NCBI GenBank assembly: GCA_963682055.1
Contig: OY821744.1
Span: 21,552,967-21,616,966 of the forward strand
DNA: 64,000 nt
DNA from: Primula veris
Lineage: Eukaryota; Streptophyta; Magnoliopsida; Ericales; Primulaceae
Direction of reading: 5' to 3'
Of this stretch, positions 56,269 through 64,000 are shown piece after piece. Position numbers and translations under genes: made by a program. The notes beneath the pieces are model-generated. The model was not told the DNA's origin and ran no database searches. It saw only the letters and a list, made by a program, of their open reading frames with translations. How positions within the stretch are numbered: position 1 is the stretch's first letter; each line of letters begins with the position of its first letter.

Positions 56269-56662
56269 ATTTTGAAGAACTTTATGCAATTTATTATACA
56301 TTTTAGTGAACTTCATGCACTATATTATGTACTTTAGTAAAATTTATGCAATTTATTGAAATTTATGCACTTTATTATGATATTTAGTGAAATTTATGCA
56401 ATTTATAATGCACTTTTGTAATTATATATTTTTTTGTTTTTTTTTTAAAAAAAAATTGAGTTTTTTTTGAGTTTTTTTTTTTTTTTTAATTTAGTGAATT
56501 TTATGCACTTGAATCTTAAATTTATGTACTTTATTATATATTTTTTAGTGACCTTTATGCACTTTATTATACACTTTAGTGAAATTTATGTACTCTATTA
56601 TACACTTTAGTGAAATTTATGCACTTTATTATGCATTTTACTGAAGTTTATGCATTATATTA
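56269..56662 (+). repeat. degenerate 'tttatgcactttattatgc' tandem array
   Basis: About ten or more copies of a ~26-28-bp unit near 'agtgaaatttatgcactttattatgcacttt', interrupted by a poly-T/A block at about 56420-56490. It stops exactly where the long-TIR element begins. Confidence 0.85.
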
Positions 56663-56664
56663 TA

Positions 56665-57630
56665 GGGTTAATTATGCTTTAGTGACCTGTGTTTTGGTCA
56701 ATTTTAGAATTAATGACCTAACTTTTAACAATATCATTTTAGTGAACTAAGTTTATAGTTTGAGTTGTTTTAGTGACCCGCCGTTATATTTTTTTGGATG
56801 TGAACCGTTTTGAAGTTTCAATTTAGTCCGTACAGTTTAAAAATTTACGATAAACGTTTAAAATTTACAAAAATTGCACACATATAAAAACAATGATATG
56901 AAATCTTATAAAACTATCAAATGCAAATTACATATTAATATGTAAATTGTAAAAAAAAACAATTTTTGTTAATGCAAATTACATCTTAATATGTAAATTG
57001 AAAAAAAAAAACATTTTTTGTAAATGTAAATTTAAAAATGATATGAAACTATCAAATAACATGCTATAAATTAATTAACATAAGCTAAATCGTTTTTTTC
57101 CCAATGTTATGTAAGTTTATTATTAAACTTTTTAAACACTAATGAATTTTTTGAATAATAAGTTTTATGCTAAAATAAATAAGAGTCTAATTAGATTCTA
57201 ACCCTTACATTGAAATTGAGTTGTTAGTAAGTATACTTTCAATTCAATGACTTTATAAATATATATTTATATCATCAACTAATATAGTTCATATGCTGTT
57301 CGATATTTGTATTCATTTTATTTGCTAATTGTGCAACTCATTTAAACGCATGTTTTATATAAATGTGTAATTTAAGTGAACTTATATAAGTGTGTAATTT
57401 AAGTCAGCTTATATAAGTGTGTAATATTTATAATTTTTAAGCGTTTATCGTTAAATTTTAAACCATACAGGCTAAATTGAAATTTTAAAACGGTTTTCAT
57501 CTAAAAAATATAACGGCGGGTCACTAAAACAAGTCAAATTATAAATTTAGGTCACTAAAACGGGATTGTAAAAAGTTAGGTCACCAATCTTAAAATTGGC
57601 CAAAACACATGTCAACAAAACATAAAATTC
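56665..57630. mobile_element. long-TIR non-autonomous element (~965 bp)
   Basis: Left arm (from 'gggttaattatgctttagtg') and right arm (inverse) share 'tgtgttttgg(t/c)caattttaaga', 'gacctaactttt', 'ttttagtgacccgccgttat' and 'caatttag(t/c)c(c/t)gta' over roughly 200 bp. The centre holds 'aatgcaaattacat(a/c)ttaatatg' twice. No coding region. Target duplication not resolved. Confidence 0.8.
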
Positions 57631-57689
57631 AGTTAATGTGTTTAACATAAATTTAGGTCAAAACATTTAATGTGTTTAACATGGAAATT

Positions 57690-57850
57690 CATTTAACCCA
57701 ATAAAATCTAATAATAATAAGCCAACTTAAATTAAATGAGCACATTCAATTTAACCAATTTTTTTTTCTAAGAATACAGTTGCACGTATTAATTATAATA
57801 ATACGATAGTCACGTAAAAAAATATAAAAAATAAAACTAATAAAACAACA
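57690..57850. repeat. dispersed repeat, partner of 2420-2600
   Basis: Same block order as the first copy (see there), with about 75-80% similarity by eye. Confidence 0.5.
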
Positions 57851-57964
57851 ATTAAATATGTTTATTTTTGTAATATAGACGAGTAACTAGAATGTAAGAC
57901 AATTATATCTTAGGTTGTGGGGGAGTTCTCTTTTCAATAGCAGAAATGCTATAAAATATAAGAG

Positions 57965-57995
57965 ACGTGGGTTCAGCAAACCCACGTCTACGTGG

Positions 57996-58031
<36 letters not shown>

Positions 58032-58143
58032 CTTTCTTTCTTTCTTTCCTTTCTTTCTTTCCTCACGTGGTGCTGCAATTTTTTTTTTTTTTTTTTCTTT
58101 CTTTTCTTTCTTTCCTTTCTTTCTTTCCTCACGTGGTGCTGCA
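57965..58143 (+). repeat. hairpin and duplicated T/C tracts
   Basis: A perfect stem 'gacgtgggtt/aacccacgtc' spans about 57964-57988. Poly-T plus (TTTC)n tracts follow, each ending 'cctcacgtggtgctgca' (58061-58077 and 58127-58143), a 66-bp tandem unit. Frames reading poly-Phe are artefacts. Confidence 0.88.
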
Positions 58144-58315
58144 GAACTTTTTTATTTTTTTTTTTCTTTTTTTTTTCTCAACGTCTTTCTTATATAATAT
58201 ATACAACGTCTTTCTTTCTCAACGTCTTTCTCAACGGATTTATTACTATAATTTATATATATATACAAAATTCCTCAATCTTACCTAAAAACTTCCCCAA
58301 TTTTATCCCAAAAAA

Positions 58316-58737
58316 ACCCTAACCATCAACCATCAAATTCCTTCCTATATCAAATTAATATTTTTTTTATCAAATCAACATCACCCTACCACTACAATTA
58401 TTTCCAATTTTAACCAAAAAAAAAATCTCTCCCAATTTACCCCCCAAAAAAAACATTCCCAATTTTACAAAAAAAACCCCTAACCATCAACCATCAAACA
58501 TCAAACTCCTTCATATATCAAATTAATATTTTTTTTTCTCAAATCAACATCACTCTACCACTACATTTATCCCCAATTTTACACAAAAAAAAAAACTTAT
58601 CCCAATTTACCAAAATAAAACCTCCCCCAATTTTACAAAAAATAAACTCTAACCATCAACCACCCAACTACTTCCTATATCAAATTAATATCATTTTTTT
58701 TTCTCAAATCAACATCACTCTACCACTACAATTATCA
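58316..58737 (+). repeat. three tandem ~165-bp repeats upstream of the MULE gene
   Basis: Copies begin at 58321, 58482 and 58651 with 'aaccatcaacca', giving spacings of 161 and 169 bp. Each contains 'tatatcaaattaatat', a T-run, 'tcaaatcaacatca(c/t)cctaccacta' and 'cccaattttac'. They lie about 0.4-0.8 kb before the plant-mobile-domain fragment and may be subterminal repeats or promoter elements of the MULE. Confidence 0.9.
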
Positions 58738-59148
58738 AGTAAGTATTTCTTTTTATTATTGAGTTTAAATTTTATGTAAATAGATATAATTATTAATAAG
58801 TTATAACATTTATTAATTAAAAGTTTTTAACTTTTTTTATTGCCCTTTAAATATTTATCTTCAAATTTGTTTAATCACAACTAATATTGAGTTCTAATTA
58901 TATAATGTTATATGTTGCTTTAGATAAATGATTAAAAAAAACTTGTTTAGGCATGTACATGTGAACTTGTTTTGTCAGAGACATTTTATTATTTTGGAGT
59001 TTAGGTTACTAATTAACTTGTTGGATTCTTATAAGTTTTTTGAAGTTAAACGTATTAACTCATATATTTAAATTTATGTTAAATATTTTATTGTATCATT
59101 TATATTTGATAGTGATATTTGTTAAAATATTCAATTGTTTAGGTACCT

Positions 59149-59397
59149 ATGACAGAAAAAATAAAGTTAAATCCAGGTCCCATTGATGATACCGTTTTAT
59201 ATGAGCAGAAACATCATATTTGTAATATCATTTGGGGATCAAATTTGTTAGACGAAAAAAAGGACATTCGTAACTATAATCGGTTTCCGGTAATTGATGA
59301 TCATAGAGTTTTATATTTGCTAAATGTGGCTGGTTTTTATGGGTTGTATAGTTTGGGATATAAAAAAGTTGATAATCATTTGATAACTGCATTTTTG
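59149..59397 (+). pseudogene. plant-mobile-domain (MAIN/PMD-like) N-terminal fragment
   Basis: The 83-residue frame reads NPGPIDDTVLYEQKHHICNI, then a run of charged residues, then LLNVAGFYGLYSLGYKKVDN and HLITAF. This order (GP-DDSVLY...AGF...L...LD--LI-AL) is that of the N-terminus of plant mobile domain proteins, which occur both as host MAIN/MAIL proteins and inside transposons. It ends in a stop just where the conserved RW would follow, 17 bp before the ATG at 59414. It may be a captured fragment at the 5' side of the transposase gene. Confidence 0.5.
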
Positions 59398-59413
59398 TAA
59401 TTTTTTTTCAGGT

Positions 59414-61689
59414 ATGGATAACAATTATAATATTTGGGGAATGGATCTTAATTTATCTCCTCCGGATAATACTACCGAAAACACCCAATTTCCGATCGAT
59501 TCTGATCAAAATACTTTTTTTCCATCTCAAAATATCAATTTCCCGACCGATCCTTATGACAATGCTCAGTTTTCTTATGATTCATATTTGAATAATCATA
59601 CCAATCCGTATTTTAATAATCAGTTTGTAAATGGTGACTATAATTACACGAGTCACCAACCTGGCGCATCACAAGAAGTTTTTACAAGTCAGTTTGTAGA
59701 ACCTCAGCGGGATCATGATGGATATAACGAAAATCCCCAACCAGATGATAACGAACATAATATTAATTCTTCGCCAACTGAATTCGGGATAGGTTATGAT
59801 TATAGAAATCATTTCCAAAGTACTCTGGTTTGTCTCAAAAAATCCTTTCCATATTTTAAGTAATTGTCTATTTTTATTTATTTTCAAAACCACGTGATAT
59901 ACTCCGTTTAATGTTGTAGCTAAAAATAATTATTTACATTTTTTTACAATCGTTTATAGTGTGATTGAATAAATTAGATAAATGAATGTTATTTATTAGA
60001 TAAATTTTTCGTTTAATGTTTTTTTTTTATAAGTATGGTATTTATATAGAATGAATTGTTATTTCCCAAAATTGACTGAAAAGACTTGTTTTATTTAAGA
60101 CTTGTTTTTTTTTCATGTTAGATTTGATGGATTTTAGCGGTTTATGGTTTTCCTTTGGAATGTTTGAGTTGTATACTAGCTGGTTTATTTCTTGCTAGAA
60201 ACTAGTTTTTTTTTAAGTGTTTTTGCGATTTAAATTTTAAACTGTTTTAAACTTTAAACTAGTTTTTGCGATTTAAATTTTAAACTAGTTTTTGCGATTT
60301 AAATTTTAAACTGTTTAAAATATTTATGGATGCTTATGTAATTGATTAAATCTATACTATATAAAAACCGCCCTGAGACATGCGTGTTTAGTCGTCCTCC
60401 TTTCTGTGTACTGCTCCCACTCCTCTCGTTCATTAGTCGCTGCAAATATAGTTATGATATATAGGTGAAAGTTTTTCACGGAATTTTTCCTTAATTGTAG
60501 AGTTATTTCTTAATATCTTATTTCTACAGGTTTTTGCTTCACTCAATGAAATGAAAGACTACTTGTACGGGATATCGACTGGTCTAGGTTTTTTTTTGAC
60601 TACGACGTACTCGATAAATATCAATGCACACTTTGATAGTAAAAGTCGAGTCACTTTGAAGTGTAAAAAACATGGGGATCCGAAACCGAAAAAGGCATCA
60701 AGCAGAGACACGAGTTCTGGTAAATGTTTTTGTTTATTTAAAATCGAGTGTTACATGGAGGAAAACAATTGGAGATTTTACATCGAAAATGGAACGCATA
60801 ATCATGAAAATGATATTTATCCAGAAGCTCATTCACAAGCGCGCAGACTTAATAAAGATGAAAAGGGTATGTTTAGAACTATGGTAGATAGTCTTGCCAA
60901 GCCGGGGACTATTCTTTCTGCAATAAAACGTAAATTTCCTGGCAATAAGTCTAATAAGAAAGACATATATAATCTTAAAGCCAGGGAAAAAGTTAAAGAA
61001 AGGGTAGGTAAAAGTCAAATACAACATCTCATGCATCTTTTGGATAGAAAAGAGTTTATATCGTTTCATAGGACCAACCCACACACAAATCAACTAGAAG
61101 ATTTGTTTTATACGCATAAAGATTCCGTGAAGTTGGTATGTGCATTTCCCAATGTATTGTGCTTGGATTGTACTTATAGTACAAATAGGTTTAACATGCC
61201 ATTTCTCCAAATTGTGGGCGTCACATCGACACAAAATACATTTTGTGTTGCTTTTGCTTGTTTGCGTAATGAGCAACAACCTACTTACGAATGGGCTTTA
61301 GAGTGTCTCCGGATGATAATGAAAAATTGTAAGACCCCACGAGTAATGTTGACGGATAGGGATCAAGCGTTAACGAATGCTGTGCGAAATATTTTTCCTA
61401 CGACAAACCATCTATTTTGCACATTTCACATTTCGCAGAACGTCGTAACACATTGCAGTCCAAAAGTCCCTAAGGCTATATGGGCGAAGATGTATAAAGA
61501 TTGGTTAACTCTTGTTGATAGTGAAACTGAATATGACTTTGAAGCAGCACGCATGACACTGTCGAGTGTCTACAAAGCATATCCAATTGCTTTGAAATAT
61601 ATGTGTGATTTATTAGATAGTCACAAAGAAAAGTTTGTGGCCTGTTACACTAACAAGACAAGGCACTTCGGGAACAGGACGACTAATAT
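59414..61689 (+). pseudogene. MULE/FAR1-like transposase gene, left copy, 3'-truncated
   Basis: Exon 1 59414-59827 (138 aa, Asn/Asp/Pro-rich, MDNNYNIWGMDLNLSPPDN). Intron 59828-60529. Exon 2 from 60530, joining STL to VFASLNEMKDYLYG in frame. The FAR1-type zinc-finger DNA-binding region is CKKHG...CFCLFKIECYME...WRFYIENGTHNHE. The MULE core includes VLCLDCTYSTNRF (first catalytic Asp), AFACLRNEQQPTYEWALECL, VMLTDRDQAL (second Asp) and LFCTFHISQNV. The gene-like sequence continues to NKTRHFGNRTTN (about 61689), where the family normally goes on to RVES-HA. It is cut there by the palindrome junction, so the third catalytic residue and SWIM finger are missing. The extended frame to 61720 reads junction DNA. 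MULE proteins mobilise TIR elements; domesticated relatives are transcription factors. Confidence 0.85.
60190..60325 (+). repeat. 'gcgatttaaattttaaact' repeats in the MULE intron
   Basis: Three or four copies of 'gcgatttaaattttaaact(a)gttttt' lie in the intron of the left MULE gene. They are mirrored exactly in the right copy at about 63040-63175. Confidence 0.85.
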
Positions 61690-61711
61690 TCGACAGTGTC
61701 ATGCGTGCTGC
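61654..61711. other. palindrome junction/spacer (58 bp)
   Basis: The first part (to 61689) continues the transposase reading frame. The part from 61691 to 61713 (23 bp) is the exact reverse complement of 61542-61564, a segment about 150 bp inside the left arm. After it the right arm starts at the reverse complement of 61653. So the strand switch happened twice in quick succession. Confidence 0.9.
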
Positions 61712-61712
61712 T

Positions 61713-63951
61713 TAGTGTAACAGGCCACAAACTTTTCTTTGTGACTATCTAATAAATCACACATATATTTCAAAGCAATTGGATATGCTTTGTAGACACT
61801 CGACAGTGTCATGCGTGCTGCTTCAAAGTCATATTCAGTTTCACTATCAACAAGAGTTAACCAATCTTTATACATCTTCGCCCATATAGCCTTAGGGACT
61901 TTTGGACTGCAATGTGTTACGACGTTCTGCGAAATGTGAAATGTGCAAAATAGATGGTTTGTCGTAGGAAAAATATTTCGCACAGCATTCGTTAACGCTT
62001 GATCCCTATCCGTCAACATTACTCGTGGGGTCTTACAATTTTTCATTATCATCCGGAGACACTCTAAAGCCCATTCGTAAGTAGGTTGTTGCTCATTACG
62101 CAAACAAGCAAAAGCAACACAAAATGTATTTTGTGTCGATGTGACGCCCACAATTTGGAGAAATGGCATGTTAAACCTATTTGTACTATAAGTACAATCC
62201 AAGCACAATACATTGGGAAATGCACATACCAACTTCACGGAATCTTTATGCGTATAAAACAAATCTTCTAGTTGATTTGTGTGTGGGTTGGTCCTATGAA
62301 ACGATATAAACTCTTTTCTATCCAAAAGATGCATGAGATGTTGTATTTGACTTTTACCTACCCTTTCTTTAACTTTTTCCCTGGCTTTAAGATTATATAT
62401 GTCTTTCTTATTAGACTTATTGCCAGGAAATTTACGTTTTATTGCAGAAAGAATAGTCCCCGGCTTGGCAAGACTATCTACCATAGTTCTAAACATACCC
62501 TTTTCATCTTTATTAAGTCTGCGCGCTTGTGAATGAGCTTCTGGATAAATATCATTTTCATGATTATGCGTTCCATTTTCGATGTAAAATCTCCAATTGT
62601 TTTCCTCCATGTAACACTCGATTTTAAATAAACAAAAACATTTACCAGAACTCGTGTCTCTGCTTGATGCCTTTTTCGGTTTCGGATCCCCATGTTTTTT
62701 ACACTTCAAAGTGACTCGACTTTTACTATCAAAGTGTGCATTGATATTTATCGAGTACGTCGTAGTCAAAAAAAAACCTAGACCAGTCGATATCCCGTAC
62801 AAGTAGTCTTTCATTTCATTGAGTGAAGCAAAAACCTGTAGAAATAAGATATTAAGAAATAACTCTACAATTAAGGAAAAATTCCGTGAAAAACTTTCAC
62901 CTATATATCATAACTATATTTGCAGCGACTAATGAACGAGAGGAGTGGGAGCAGTACACAGAAAGGAGGACGACTAAACACGCATGTCTCAGGGCGGTTT
63001 TTATATAGTATAGATTTAATCAATTACATAAGCATCCATAAATATTTTAAACAGTTTAAAATTTAAATCGCAAAAACTAGTTTAAAATTTAAATCGCAAA
63101 AACTAGTTTAAAGTTTAAAACAGTTTAAAATTTAAATCGCAAAAACACTTAAAAAAAAACTAGTTTCTAGCAAGAAATAAACCAGCTAGTATACAACTCA
63201 AACATTCCAAAGGAAAACCATAAACCGCTAAAATCCATCAAATCTAACATGAAAAAAAAACAAGTCTTAAATAAAACAAGTCTTTTCAGTCAATTTTGGG
63301 AAATAACAATTCATTCTATATAAATACCATACTTATAAAAAAAAAACATTAAACGAAAAATTTATCTAATAAATAACATTCATTTATCTAATTTATTCAA
63401 TCACACTATAAACGATTGTAAAAAAATGTAAATAATTATTTTTAGCTACAACATTAAACGGAGTATATCACGTGGTTTTGAAAATAAATAAAAATAGACA
63501 ATTACTTAAAATATGGAAAGGATTTTTTGAGACAAACCAGAGTACTTTGGAAATGATTTCTATAATCATAACCTATCCCGAATTCAGTTGGCGAAGAATT
63601 AATATTATGTTCGTTATCATCTGGTTGGGGATTTTCGTTATATCCATCATGATCCCGCTGAGGTTCTACAAACTGACTTGTAAAAACTTCTTGTGATGCG
63701 CCAGGTTGGTGACTCGTGTAATTATAGTCACCATTTACAAACTGATTATTAAAATACGGATTGGTATGATTATTCAAATATGAATCATAAGAAAACTGAG
63801 CATTGTCATAAGGATCGGTCGGGAAATTGATATTTTGAGATGGAAAAAAAGTATTTTGATCAGAATCGATCGGAAATTGGGTGTTTTCGGTAGTATTATC
63901 CGGAGGAGATAAATTAAGATCCATTCCCCAAATATTATAATTGTTATCCAT
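61713..63951 (-). pseudogene. MULE/FAR1-like transposase gene, right copy, 3'-truncated
   Basis: Mirror image of the left copy: exon 1 is 63538-63951 and exon 2 is about 61713-62835 on the minus strand. All residues recognised in the left copy are also present here (MDNNYNIWGMDLNL start, CKKHG, LCLDCTYS, LTDRDQAL). It loses its 3' end slightly earlier, at FVACYT, because the junction cuts in. The two genes face each other tail to tail across the 58-bp spacer. No base difference was noticed between them. Confidence 0.85.
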
Positions 63952-64000
63952 ACCTGAAAAAAAATTACAAAAATGCAGTTATCAAATGATTATCAACTTT

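Larger units (their letters stand above)
59365..64000. repeat. giant inverted duplication (palindrome), right edge outside window
   Basis: Every position p from 59365 to 61653 pairs with 123365 minus p on the other strand without a single length change. All ORF ends obey the same sum (59414 and 63951; 59863 and 63502; 60551 and 62814). Compared stretches are identical. The spacer is 61654-61711. The right arm runs off the window, so the true arm is longer than 2,289 bp. Confidence 0.97.

Noticed and set aside
57887..58322. Long frames of poly-Phe/poly-Lys
   Set aside because: They translate T/C homopolymer tracts and have no gene structure.
60833..62693. Further frames inside the palindrome on both strands
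   Set aside because: They are out-of-frame shadows of the two transposase copies, duplicated by symmetry.

Overview
This window is AT-rich nuclear DNA from a flowering plant, most likely a eudicot. Evidence: GT-AG introns, plant Kozak and TATA contexts, a PPR gene, an X8-domain wall/plasmodesmal protein gene, PDS5, PLATZ and F-box relics, Ty1-copia and Ty3-gypsy elements, Stowaway-type MITEs, PIF/Harbinger and many Mutator-like (MULE) elements. Only two host genes look intact. The rest is transposons, their captured or retro-copied genes, and decayed repeats. Species was not determined.

Layout. 1-1.38 kb: end of a Ty3-type LTR with three internal ~129-bp repeats. 1.4-5.4 kb: minisatellite, MITEs, a gypsy LTR edge and a broken PIF/Harbinger transposase. 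5.59-14.91 kb (+): six-exon mitochondrial-type PPR gene (about 606 aa), with introns carrying a Stowaway, a copia 3' end, a 1.26-kb MULE with perfect 9-bp target duplications, a local duplication and a foldback element. 18.28-21.54 kb (+): four-exon X8 protein with signal peptide and GPI-type tail. From memory, Arabidopsis At1g26460 (PPR) and At1g26450 (X8) are also neighbours, so this pair may be the syntenic host anchor.

23.2-29.5 kb: an LTR reading on the minus strand, followed on its inner side by a row of plus-strand mini-genes. Four short coiled-coil ORFs sit about 720-830 bp apart, each with its own TATA box. A larger spliced gene resembling the 'putative gypsy type transposon' family (PF04195) follows, ending in a 14-residue coiled-coil repeat. 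This fits a Tat-type Ty3 element with antisense accessory genes, and is the least familiar arrangement here.

30.0-30.8 kb: two inverted-repeat MITEs, one with nested palindromes and a 9-bp duplication. 32.25-40.21 kb (-): complete Ty1-copia element (1.4-kb LTRs, AGTTT target duplication) whose gag-pol frame is broken at six places. 40.3-43.2 kb: complex inverted repeats enclosing a broken F-box/DUF295 gene. 43.8-53.5 kb: another MULE MITE, an unidentified gene fragment, a PDS5 pseudogene with fused exons and a PLATZ pseudogene. 54-58.7 kb: several tandem arrays, a copia gag relic and a long-TIR element.

59.4 kb to the window end: a giant inverted duplication whose arms (at least 2.29 kb, perfectly colinear, 58-bp spacer) each carry the 5' part of a MULE/FAR1-like transposase gene, head to head with its twin. 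A plant-mobile-domain-like fragment lies just upstream of the left copy. The junction looks like multi-step template switching. It is either a very recent rearrangement or an assembly/foldback artefact.

All calls come from reading the sequence. Family assignments rest on recognised motifs, not database searches.
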